Source: Paenibacillus oralis (GTDB taxonomy: Bacteria > Bacillota > Bacilli > Paenibacillales > Paenibacillaceae). From it: 64,000 nucleotides of DNA. Both the position numbers and the translations under genes were made by a program. The notes beneath the pieces are model-generated. The model saw only the letters and a list, made by a program, of their open reading frames with translations, did not search any database and was not told where the DNA came from. The DNA is taken from contig NZ_RRCN01000001.1 in NCBI RefSeq assembly GCF_003863965.1, forward strand, positions 7,189,071-7,253,070, given 5' to 3'. This document shows positions 28,639 through 36,194 of the stretch, one piece after another (positions within the stretch are counted from its first letter, which is position 1; each line of letters starts with the position of its first letter).

Positions 28639-30822
28639 TTAAACCGTAAACTTGGACAGCGATTCTTTCAAGCCGGTCGATACGTTTTCCAGCTTGCTCG
28701 ACAGTTGCACCAATTGATCGCCAACCGTCTGTTGCTCGCTGCTAAGCGAAGCCACTTCTTCGGAGGTGGCCGACGATTGCTGCGCTACGGCGCTGACGTT
28801 GCTCATCGCTTCCGACAGCACCGTCTGCGCCTCGTTCAGCTCGTCGATCGAAGACGTTACCGAATCAAGATGCCGCACGAAACCTTCCATTTGCTCTTGT
28901 ACGGAAACGAAAATCTGACTGGTTTCCTGAACGGAGTTGGCTTGCTCCTGGAACAAGGGGCTTGCATCCGACAACGCTTTGACCGTTTCGTTCATTTCCT
29001 TTTGGATCGTATCGGTAATCTCCCCGACCATCGTAATGGATTGACGGGACTGCTCGGCCAGCTGGCGGATTTCGTCGGCGACAACCATGAACCCTTTGCC
29101 TGCCGCGCCTGCCCGGGCCGCTTCAATCGTCGCATTCAGGGACAAAATGTTCGTTTGCTGCGTAATGTTTTGCATCACGTCAAGCACCTTCATCACGGAA
29201 TTGGTGCTTGCTTTCAAAGAATTGACTTTGTCGGTCAAGGCATTAACCATTTCTCCCGTGATATTCGTTTTTTCCAAAAGACCGTTCAAATATTCGGTAC
29301 CCAATTGACTGGACTTCTCGACTTGCCGCGCCGATACTTCCATCTCTTTGTTGGTTTGAATCACGCGTTCCATTTGACGGGAAATGTTCTCCGTCAACTC
29401 GTTGCCGCGCTCGGCTTCGTTCGCCAGGCTGGTTGCCCCGTTGGCGATTTCCTCCGTCGCGATAGCGATCTCCTTGGCGGAAAGCGCCGTTTTGTTGGAG
29501 GCGTGCGTCAGTTCGGTAGCGGTATCAAGAACATCCTGAGCCGAGCTGTTCGTTTGCTTCACAAGCGAGGTGATATTTTCCATCATCACGTTAAAGCTGT
29601 CGGCCAATTGCCCGATTTCATCTTTAACCTTGAGCTCCAACCGGACGTTCAAATTCCCTTTCGAACCTTCCTCCATCAGGTTTTTCAATTTGCCCAGCGG
29701 ATGCGCGATCATCCGCACCATCCAGACGCCAATCAAAATCGCAATAATAGCGACGCCAATCAGCGAGAAAATCGTAACCATCAAAATGGCGTTGGCGCTC
29801 TCGGTCAATTCTCCCGCGTCAACGGTACCGAGCAATTTCCAACCGGAGGATTGCTGCGTGTTGAACACCGCCAAAACGGTGTTTCCGTTTGCATCATCCG
29901 TCCGGAAGCTGCCGTAAGGCTCTTTCGCGGCGGCCTCGCCGAGTTTAAATTCCGATTCCTTGCCTTCATCTCCGGCCACCGACGAACCGACGACGATATT
30001 TTGGTCGTTCACCATTTGAAGCTTGGAGTTTTTGCCCAAATTCACTTCCTGCAGGTAACCGTTCAACACTTCCAGATTGATATCCGCGATCAAAATGAAC
30101 CGCTTCATGCTGTTGACGCTTTGCACGGATCTCACGAGACGGAACACGGAGGAGCCCGCTTTTTGATCAGGCACGTTAATCCACATCGTTTTGGACGTTT
30201 TGGTCACGTCCTCGAACCACGGCTGCTCCCGTACCGTTCCCAGGAAAGCCGTATCGGCGCTCCCGGAAGTGACATCGTCAATGGCCTTGTCCGGGGAGAG
30301 CATATAAACGGCGGCAACGCCCGTAGTGGAAAATGTCAGCGTATTCAAACGAGTTCTCATTTTATTCGTTGCCGTGAACCGGTCATACTCGGAAACCCCC
30401 GATAGCGACGCGTCCATAATCGCACTCTGCATTTCGTCGTCCAGGAACATTTGCTGCAGATTCTCTTCGTATTTTTGCAAAACGATATCGAGCTTTTGGG
30501 ATGTTTGCACAATCGTCTGCAAATTCGCCTGTTCGGCGTTGTCCTGGATCGTCGCCTTCGCCATCTGGGAAGACAAAATGCCGATCGTTAATACGAACAC
30601 CATAATCGCCACGAAGAAAATCAAAAACAAACGTATGCCAACCGACTTGGATGGATTAACCTCTTTGGGCAGCTTATCCTTCAGCGAAACCGCCATCGCT
30701 TTCCAGTCAAATCCCGGCTTGCCGGTGTTCGCTTTTTTGGATTCCGTCCGCTGCCCCTTCTTGCTTTTCGCCTTTTTCTTGCTGTCGGCCTGTTGATCCT
30801 CGTTCTTTGGAACCAGACTCAT
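28639..30822 (-). CDS. Methyl-accepting chemotaxis protein
   Basis: Chemoreceptor of 727 residues. A lysine-rich cytoplasmic N-terminus (1-60) precedes TM1 (SVGIRLFLIFFVAIMVFVLTI, ~62-85); residues ~90-340 are an extracellular dCache-type sensor; TM2 (MVTIFSLIGVAIIAILIGVW) is near 350-370, then HAMP and a long signalling coil with the hairpin tip NATIEAARAGAAGKGFMVVADEIRQLAEQ split around residue 580. The ligand is unknown; dCache domains often bind small acids, amino acids or amines. ATG 30822 follows GTGGGTG. A near-perfect sigma-D promoter lies 130 nt upstream and a strong terminator follows, so it is a single-gene motility-regulon unit inserted between trhP2 and the PBP gene. Confidence 0.95.
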   Translation of the reverse strand: MSLVPKNEDQQADSKKKAKSKKGQRTESKKANTGKPGFDWKAMAVSLKDKLPKEVNPSKSVGIRLFLIFFVAIMVFVLTIGILSSQMAKATIQDNAEQANLQTIVQTSQKLDIVLQKYEENLQQMFLDDEMQSAIMDASLSGVSEYDRFTATNKMRTRLNTLTFSTTGVAAVYMLSPDKAIDDVTSGSADTAFLGTVREQPWFEDVTKTSKTMWINVPDQKAGSSVFRLVRSVQSVNSMKRFILIADINLEVLNGYLQEVNLGKNSKLQMVNDQNIVVGSSVAGDEGKESEFKLGEAAAKEPYGSFRTDDANGNTVLAVFNTQQSSGWKLLGTVDAGELTESANAILMVTIFSLIGVAIIAILIGVWMVRMIAHPLGKLKNLMEEGSKGNLNVRLELKVKDEIGQLADSFNVMMENITSLVKQTNSSAQDVLDTATELTHASNKTALSAKEIAIATEEIANGATSLANEAERGNELTENISRQMERVIQTNKEMEVSARQVEKSSQLGTEYLNGLLEKTNITGEMVNALTDKVNSLKASTNSVMKVLDVMQNITQQTNILSLNATIEAARAGAAGKGFMVVADEIRQLAEQSRQSITMVGEITDTIQKEMNETVKALSDASPLFQEQANSVQETSQIFVSVQEQMEGFVRHLDSVTSSIDELNEAQTVLSEAMSNVSAVAQQSSATSEEVASLSSEQQTVGDQLVQLSSKLENVSTGLKESLSKFTV

Positions 30823-30951
30823 GTTGATCACCCACCACTCATAATAGTTGCACCCTCAGGCAAAAATAGGCTTGAGGTCATGCCTTAATACTGCTGGTAT
30901 GTATGACTTCCGTCAGTACTAGTTCGACAATAACTGACGTTCTCCTCTTTA

Positions 30952-30979
30952 ATATCGGCTGGAAATGGACTGGATTTTA
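30952..30979 (-). promoter_or_regulatory. Sigma-D (flagellar) promoter of the chemoreceptor gene
   Basis: On the minus strand TAAA (30979-30976), 16-nt spacer, GCCGATAT (30959-30952). The -10 is an exact match to the Bacillus sigma-D consensus and spacing is within the accepted range. It is the only such match I noticed in the window. Confidence 0.8.
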
Positions 30980-31006
30980 AATTTTCTTAACAAAAAAGTC
31001 CCGGAA

Positions 31007-31045
31007 CGCAAAAAAGAGGCCTTTTGTCCTAGACAAAAACAGGCC
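31007..31045 (-). terminator. Terminator after trhP2
   Basis: GGCC-TTTTGTC / GACAAAAA-CA-GGCC imperfect stem (31018-31045) followed on the minus strand by TCTTTTTT, 24 nt past the stop codon. Confidence 0.75.
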
Positions 31046-31068
31046 CCAAAGCATATTGCATTTTTCTG

Positions 31069-32403
31069 TTATTTCTTCTTGCGCATCATGTCGAAGTAGG
31101 ATACCGGATGCTCCACTTTTATTTTGATCCGCTGCAGCGGATGTCTTGCCGCATCCAATTCATTGCCGTTCTCGTCATAAATCGCCCCAACCGTCTGCTT
31201 GAAAAACGTCCCGCCCGGCCCGAAAAATTCGACTTCCTGCCCGGGTTTAAAGTGGTTGCGCTGCTGAATGACCGCCATGCCGGTCTGTTCGTCATATTCC
31301 ATCACCAAACCGGCAAAATCGTAAGGCGCCGCTTTTTCTTCCGGTTCGTAAATATGATCTTCATGGTCCGGCGTATCGTAGAAGAACCCCGTATTCAGCG
31401 GGCGATTCGCCGCTTTGTTAATCTCCTCCACCCACTCCGGCTTCAGCTCATAGTTATCGGGATCGGCCATATAAGCGTCGATCGCCTGGCGGTAAACGTT
31501 CACGACCGTGGCTACATAGTGGATCGATTTCATCCGTCCTTCGATTTTAAAGCTGTCCACCCCGGCATCGATCAAATCCGGGATATGCCCGATCATGCAC
31601 AAATCTTTCGATCCCATCGTAAACGCGTTGTCGTTTTCTTCGAACAAAGGCAATTGGGTCACGCCCAGACGGAACTGCTGCAGCACCTGGCTGTCCCGTG
31701 CCTCCTCCTCGGAAACCCAGGCGGCTTCCGGACGGCCGTCCTCAAACAAATCGTATTTCCAGCGGCACGACTGGCAGCAGCCCCCGCGGTTGGAGTCGCG
31801 GTCGGTAAAATGGTTCGACAGCACGCAGCGGCCGGAGTAGGAGGAACACATCGCCCCGTGAATAAAAGCCTCCAGCTCGATGTCGACATGCTTTTTGATC
31901 TCCTCGATTTCGTGCAAACCGGTCTCCCGGCCAAGCACGACCCGGGGCAGGCCTTGTTCCTTCCAGAACTTGACCGCCTGCCAGTTGACCGTAGACTGCT
32001 GGGTGCTCAGGTGGACCTCCAGGCCGGGAACGACCCGCCGCGCCGTTTCGATAATGACCGGATCGGCCACGATGATGGCGGCGATACCGGCCTCGTACAA
32101 ATTCCGCAAATACTCTTCAATGCCCTCCAGGTCCTCATTATGGGCATAAATATTGGTGGCCACGAACACTTTGGCCCCGTATTTCCCCGCGAACTCCACG
32201 CCTTCGCGCATTTCTTCAAAACTGAAATTATCCGCATTGGAACGAAGGCCGTATTTTTGCCCACCGATATACACGGCATCCGCTCCGTAATGAACGGCGA
32301 ATTTCAGCTTCTCGAGATTGCCCGCCGGGGCGAGCAGCTCGGGTTTCGCCAGCCGGTAACGTTTCCCCGCATATTTCGGGATGTGTTTCTCCGCTGTCCG
32401 CAT
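31069..32403 (-). CDS. trhP2: U32-family tRNA hydroxylation protein (YrrO/TrhP2 type)
   Basis: 444-residue peptidase-U32-family protein. In B. subtilis the yrrN/yrrO pair is required for prephenate-dependent hydroxylation of wobble uridine (ho5U34) in tRNA; despite the family name these are not proven proteases here. The barrel begins KPELLAPAGNLEKLKFAVHYGADAVYIGG (split at ~20-48), and the cluster cysteines lie in IHGAMCSSYSGRCVLSN and RGGCCQSCRWKYD (~170-215). The C-terminal ~90 residues form the extra beta domain usual for the long partner. GAGGTGA precedes the ATG. Directly follows trhP1 with 27 bp between them. Confidence 0.9.
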   Translation of the reverse strand: MRTAEKHIPKYAGKRYRLAKPELLAPAGNLEKLKFAVHYGADAVYIGGQKYGLRSNADNFSFEEMREGVEFAGKYGAKVFVATNIYAHNEDLEGIEEYLRNLYEAGIAAIIVADPVIIETARRVVPGLEVHLSTQQSTVNWQAVKFWKEQGLPRVVLGRETGLHEIEEIKKHVDIELEAFIHGAMCSSYSGRCVLSNHFTDRDSNRGGCCQSCRWKYDLFEDGRPEAAWVSEEEARDSQVLQQFRLGVTQLPLFEENDNAFTMGSKDLCMIGHIPDLIDAGVDSFKIEGRMKSIHYVATVVNVYRQAIDAYMADPDNYELKPEWVEEINKAANRPLNTGFFYDTPDHEDHIYEPEEKAAPYDFAGLVMEYDEQTGMAVIQQRNHFKPGQEVEFFGPGGTFFKQTVGAIYDENGNELDAARHPLQRIKIKVEHPVSYFDMMRKKK

Positions 32404-32430
32404 CTTCGTTCACCTCTTCGTTTGTTTTAT

Positions 32431-33366
32431 TCAATACACCTGCTCTTTGTAAAAGAAACCAAAGGACAGCTCGCGCTCGGGGTCCTGCACGCGGCGGATG
32501 GCCTCGATCCAGGATTCGTCCAATTCGTAGCCGTCCGGATCGCGGAAATAAGCCTCGATCGCCTGGCGATACGCGGAGATGACCACCTCGTTATAAGCCG
32601 CCGGCTTCAGCAGCGTTTCGATCTTAAAGCTGTCGATGTCCGCCGCCATCAGCACATGCAGGTCCTCCAAAATGCAAATATCGTCCGAGCTCATGATATG
32701 CGTTCCGTTCCGGTCTTCATAGATCGGGAACTTCTCCTCGGGGCGTTCGGCTTCGATCAGGAACAAGCCGCGCCGCGGGCCCAGGTCGCTGCCGGGCTCC
32801 ACCGGCCGCCCCTGATGATTCATATAGCTCTGGACCAGCCGGCGTTTGGAATGGTAAATGTTCGTCATCCCGTGCACCTGCACCTCCGCTTCAATCTGCA
32901 GCGAAGGGGACATGCCCGTAATCTCGTCCATATTCAGCTCGCGCGCCAAAACGACGCGGGACGCGCCTTTGGACCCCCAATAATTGGCGGTCGCGTAATT
33001 CGTCGAAGTCATTTCCGCGTTCCAGTGCAGCCCCAGCTCGGGCGCAACTTCGCGCACCGTCTGCAGCACCGCCGGATCGCCAAACTCCACCGCGTCGACG
33101 CCGCAATCGGCCAGCCGCTTCACATAATCGGGCAGATCCTCCAGCAGTTCGTTTGACATCAGGTTATTCACGCTTACGTAGATTTTGGCTCCCCGCCCAT
33201 GTCCAAGGCGAACGGCCTCGGCAATTTCGTCAGGCGAAAAATCGCCGGGAAGCCGCATGCCGTATTTGGCTTCGCCAATAATAGCCGCGTCCGCTCCAGC
33301 CGCCAAATAACGCTCCAGCTCCTCCAGCGATCCTGCGGGAACGAGCAGCTCCGGTTTTTTCGTCAT
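32431..33366 (-). CDS. trhP1: U32-family tRNA hydroxylation protein (YrrN/TrhP1 type)
   Basis: 311 residues, the shorter U32 partner of TrhP2. It starts KKPELLVPAGSLEELERYLAAGADA (across 2-27) and keeps the barrel core but the cysteine motif of the long partner is absent; instead it has QVHGMTNIYHSKRRLVQSY. By family knowledge the two act together in tRNA wobble uridine modification. It starts 13 bp after mltG. In B. subtilis the methyltransferase gene yrrM (trmR) lies between yrrL (mltG) and yrrN; here it is missing, so the two genes are joined directly. Confidence 0.9.
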   Translation of the reverse strand: MTKKPELLVPAGSLEELERYLAAGADAAIIGEAKYGMRLPGDFSPDEIAEAVRLGHGRGAKIYVSVNNLMSNELLEDLPDYVKRLADCGVDAVEFGDPAVLQTVREVAPELGLHWNAEMTSTNYATANYWGSKGASRVVLARELNMDEITGMSPSLQIEAEVQVHGMTNIYHSKRRLVQSYMNHQGRPVEPGSDLGPRRGLFLIEAERPEEKFPIYEDRNGTHIMSSDDICILEDLHVLMAADIDSFKIETLLKPAAYNEVVISAYRQAIEAYFRDPDGYELDESWIEAIRRVQDPERELSFGFFYKEQVY

Positions 33367-33379
33367 ACAGTTACCACCC

Positions 33380-34435
33380 TTATTTTTCGGCCATAGCCTT
33401 GCTAGTCTCGATGTTTTTCAAATGCTCCGCGTACGTCTTGGCAAACAGATGCTCGCCGCTTCCGTCTTTTTTCGTCACGTAAAAAAGATATTCCGAAGCC
33501 GTCGGCGCCAGCGCCGCCTCGATCGACTTAAGGCTCGGCGCCGCGATCGGGCCGGGCGGCAGACCTTCGTAAAGATAAGTGTTATAAGGGCTGTCCACGC
33601 TTCGCAAATCGGAATTCAGCAGCCGCTCCTTCGGTTTGTCCAGCACGTACTGCACCGTCGCGTCAATCTCCAGCTTCATATGCTGCGCAAGCCGATTGTA
33701 GATGACGCCGGCCACGATGCTCCGCTCCCCGTCAACGACGACTTCCCGCTCCACCAGCGAGGCTACCGTCATCAGCTCGTTCAAGCTCAGCCCGCGCTGT
33801 TCCAGTTTTTTTCCGAAGTCCGGAATTTCGTTTAACCTTTTCTCCGTTTCCTGAAGCATACGCTCAGCGATATCCCGCTCGGTGCTGCCTTTTTTCAGCT
33901 CATAGGTTTCCGGGAACAGATATCCTTCCAGCCGATAAGTTAATTTGGCGTTTTGCGGAATATCCTTCAGCAGTTCACTGTTCAGCCCGGAAGCCTCCCC
34001 CGCCACCTTTAAAAAAGCGTCCTTGTCGACGGCGCCTTCTTCGCTCAGCTTATCGGCCATTTGCTTGACCGTAAACCCTTCGGGGATCGTAAACCGGACC
34101 ATTTCCGCTTTTACGACATCGCCGCTGTTCAGCCTGGCAATAATTTCGTCGTACGTCGCTCCCGGCTTGAATTCATAGACCCCGGCTTGAAAACGGCCGC
34201 CTTCTGACTTCCATTTCAAGTAAAAGCGGAATAATAATGAATTTTTAATAAGTCCCTGTTCCTCCAGCGAATCCGCAATTTCGCCGGTGCCCGTTCCGGG
34301 CTCGATTGTTATTTTTACGGCCAGTTCCGACGCCTTGACAGGCTGCATGCCCGTATATACGTAAGCCCCCGCAGCACCTGCCGCGGCAATCACGAGCACG
34401 ATCAATATGCTCAGCCATTTTAGCGCCTTTTTCAA
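33380..34435 (-). CDS. mltG: Endolytic murein transglycosylase MltG (YceG-like)
   Basis: 351-residue membrane-anchored lytic transglycosylase that cuts nascent glycan strands and so sets chain length. One TM helix near the N-terminus (WLSILIVLVIAAAGAAGAYV), a LysM-like domain (~60-150), then the catalytic YceG domain with the glutamate in TVASLVEREVV (~220) and NSPYNTY-type VDSPYNTYLYEGLPPGPIA (~285). The start codon is TTG at 34435 preceded by AAGGGG; no ATG gives the membrane helix. Position next to DUF1292, ruvX and alaS matches yrrL of B. subtilis. Confidence 0.95.
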   Translation of the reverse strand: MKKALKWLSILIVLVIAAAGAAGAYVYTGMQPVKASELAVKITIEPGTGTGEIADSLEEQGLIKNSLLFRFYLKWKSEGGRFQAGVYEFKPGATYDEIIARLNSGDVVKAEMVRFTIPEGFTVKQMADKLSEEGAVDKDAFLKVAGEASGLNSELLKDIPQNAKLTYRLEGYLFPETYELKKGSTERDIAERMLQETEKRLNEIPDFGKKLEQRGLSLNELMTVASLVEREVVVDGERSIVAGVIYNRLAQHMKLEIDATVQYVLDKPKERLLNSDLRSVDSPYNTYLYEGLPPGPIAAPSLKSIEAALAPTASEYLFYVTKKDGSGEHLFAKTYAEHLKNIETSKAMAEK

Positions 34436-34454
34436 TTGCTCAACCCCTTTACAG

Positions 34455-34480
34455 CCAAAAAGAGCGGTTGTTAACCCGCC
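34455..34480 (-). terminator. Possible terminator between DUF1292 and mltG
   Basis: On the minus strand GCGG-G-TT/AA-CCGC, a bulged stem, is followed by TCTTTTTGG, 50 nt after the DUF1292 stop. Weak stem, so it may only attenuate. Confidence 0.35.
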
Positions 34481-34530
34481 CTTCCCAGACCGTTCTTATC
34501 CGCTTAGTGCTTAGAACCTGGTTTTACGTT

Positions 34531-34833
34531 TCATTCCGGGAACGTCAATTCGTCATAAAGCTCGGATACGTTCTCCCACTCATCGTCGTCATCGATGGTA
34601 ATGAGCTCCAAAGATCCGTCCGCCGCTTCCACGATTTTAAAAATCTCCGGTTCATCGTCCCGGCCGGCTTGTTCCGGCAGCAGAACGGCGTAGGCCGCCC
34701 CGGCCACGTCAAACTCCCGTTCGACCTTGTAGTAGGCCGCTTTGCCGGACTCTTCCTCCAGTTCCACAACCGGGCCGTAGGCGTCGCGCACGCGCGAAGA
34801 CCAAACGACTTGATCCGCCGTGTACTCAGTCAT
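34531..34833 (-). CDS. DUF1292 protein, second tandem copy
   Basis: 100-residue acidic protein of the DUF1292 (YrzB-like) family: central YKVEREFDVAGAAYAVLLPE and the hallmark EIFKIVE...LELITIDDDDEWENVSELYDEL ending. It overlaps the upstream copy; I chose ATG 34833 (MTEYTADQ) because GGAG lies 9 nt upstream, whereas the ATG two codons earlier is too close. Function unknown; the family is widespread in Firmicutes next to ruvX and mltG. It differs strongly from the other copy outside the C-terminal motif. Confidence 0.8.
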   Translation of the reverse strand: MTEYTADQVVWSSRVRDAYGPVVELEEESGKAAYYKVEREFDVAGAAYAVLLPEQAGRDDEPEIFKIVEAADGSLELITIDDDDEWENVSELYDELTFPE

Positions 34834-35143
34834 GATCATCTTCTCCGTCGAACTCGTCGATCAGCGTGTTGAACGTCTCTTCCACGATCTCCCATTCTTC
34901 GTCGCTTTCAATCGTGAACAGCTTCAGATCATCGCCGTCTTCCTCGTAACGGAATGCGTATACCTCTTCGCCCTCTTCATCCTCGTTTTGATCGGAATCC
35001 AAAGGAACGACCATCATATACTTATTGTCGGAACCGTCAACTTCGAATTTCATAATCACTTCGAACTCTTCTTCATTTCCCTCTTCATCGGGAATATAAA
35101 TAATTTCCGGTTCTTCTTCATTACCGATACGATCTTTAGACAT
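34826..35143 (-). CDS. DUF1292 protein (YrzB-like), first tandem copy
   Basis: 105-residue, very acidic protein (EEGNEEEFEVIMKFEV, DSDQNEDEEGEEVYAFRY, LKLFTIESDEEWEIVEE). Matches YrzB of B. subtilis in family and in place, directly after ruvX. GAGGAGGA precedes the ATG. It overlaps the next DUF1292 gene, indicating translational coupling. No function is known; the pattern suggests a small soluble protein that binds a basic partner, which is speculation. Confidence 0.85.
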   Translation of the reverse strand: MSKDRIGNEEEPEIIYIPDEEGNEEEFEVIMKFEVDGSDNKYMMVVPLDSDQNEDEEGEEVYAFRYEEDGDDLKLFTIESDEEWEIVEETFNTLIDEFDGEDDHD

Positions 35144-35156
35144 GAGCGGGTCCTCC

Positions 35157-35573
35157 TCACAATTTACTCTTAGAGTCTAAATAATTTTGCAAAATCAAAC
35201 TGGCGGCCATTTTGTCCACGACCCCTTTGCGCTTCTTTCTGCTGACGTCCGCCTCGAGCAGCGTCCGCTGCGCCGAGACGGTCGTTAGCCGCTCATCCCA
35301 AAGATGAACGGGCAGATTCAGCCTGCTCCGCAGGTTGTCGGCAAAAGCCTTGCATATTTCTCCACGGGGACCGATCGAGCCGTTCATGTTCTTGGGAAGT
35401 CCAACTACGAACTCTTCCACTTCATGCTGCTTCGCCAGCTCCGCGATCCGCTCGAATTCTCCGCCTTCCTTGCGGCGTTCGATCACTTCCACGCCTTGGG
35501 CGGTCCAACCAAACGCATCGCTGACGGCTACCCCGATACGGCGATCCCCGTAATCCAGACCCATAATTCTCAT
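35157..35573 (-). CDS. ruvX: Putative pre-16S rRNA nuclease / Holliday junction resolvase-like YqgF
   Basis: 138-residue RNase H-fold protein: GLDYGDRRIGVAVSD (first catalytic aspartate), FVVGLPKNMNGSIGPRG, HLWDERLTTVSAQRTL and the final MAASLILQNYLDS. In E. coli YqgF trims pre-16S rRNA, which is now the favoured role over junction resolution. AAGGAG precedes the ATG. It lies in the alaS-ireB-ruvX-DUF1292-mltG series typical of Firmicutes. Confidence 0.94.
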   Translation of the reverse strand: MRIMGLDYGDRRIGVAVSDAFGWTAQGVEVIERRKEGGEFERIAELAKQHEVEEFVVGLPKNMNGSIGPRGEICKAFADNLRSRLNLPVHLWDERLTTVSAQRTLLEADVSRKKRKGVVDKMAASLILQNYLDSKSKL

Positions 35574-35595
35574 GCGTTGCTCCTTTAAAATACGT

Positions 35596-35800
35596 GTTCA
35601 AAAAAGTCGACTTTTCAGCACCGAGAAGGTTGGATGAAGTTAGGGACTGAGTAGCGGAGCGTAGGTGAGCCTACGTGAGCAACTGAAATGTTTCCGAAGG
35701 AAACATACTTCGGAAGCATATGCTAGGCCCGGCTGAATTCAAGATTCGACGCCGAATCCGCTTCTTGTCCTGCTTCGTGATCAAAAGTCGCTTTTTGAAC
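35596..35800. mobile_element. 205-bp MITE-like repeat with terminal inverted repeats
   Basis: Ends are GTTCAAAAAAGTCGACTTTT (35596-35615) and AAAAGTCGCTTTTTGAAC (35783-35800), near-perfect inverted repeats. No open frame. Inside are a GTAGGTGAGCCTAC palindrome and a GTTTCCGAAGGAAAC hairpin followed by a related CTTCGGAAG. Size, ends and lack of coding content fit a miniature inverted-repeat transposable element or RNA-structured repeat. It fills the ireB-ruvX gap and ends one base before the ireB stop codon. No clear target duplication is visible. Confidence 0.7.
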
Positions 35801-35801
35801 T

Positions 35802-36062
35802 TTAACGGTGGCCGGCCATGTAATACCGAACCAACTCTTCAATCAATTCATCGCGCTCTTTCTTGCGCACTAAACTTCGCGCGTTGTTATGCCGCGGTAT
35901 ATACGCAGGATCCCCCGACAGCAAGTAACCGACGATCTGGTTGACCGGGTTGTATTCTTTCTCCTGCAGGGCTTCGTATACCGTTAAAAGAATTTCCTTG
36001 GCTGACGCCTCGTGCTCATCGCCCTTGACGTTAAACTTGACGGTTTTATCCATGGAGTCCAT
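35802..36062 (-). CDS. ireB: IreB family regulatory phosphoprotein
   Basis: 86 residues, almost the standard family length. Recognised by KTVKFNVKGDE, ILLTVYEALQEKEYNPVNQ, IVGYLLSGDPAYIPRHNNAR and ERDELIEELVRYY. In Enterococcus the homologue is the substrate of the Ser/Thr kinase IreK and affects cephalosporin resistance. Family neighbours alaS (upstream) and ruvX (downstream) are present. Start 36062 has GAGGTG upstream. Its stop codon touches the inner edge of the MITE-like repeat, so the last codons may have been shaped by that insertion. Confidence 0.93.
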   Translation of the reverse strand: MDSMDKTVKFNVKGDEHEASAKEILLTVYEALQEKEYNPVNQIVGYLLSGDPAYIPRHNNARSLVRKKERDELIEELVRYYMAGHR

Positions 36063-36194
36063 GATGACACCTCGCTTCTTCAGACATCCCTATATGATCG
36101 CAGCCGGCTTCCTCTTAGCCTAATCATACTATACCATATCATGGGTTCCTTAAGGAAATTTTCGGCAGTCCCCGTCAAATTTTTATCGCCGGAT

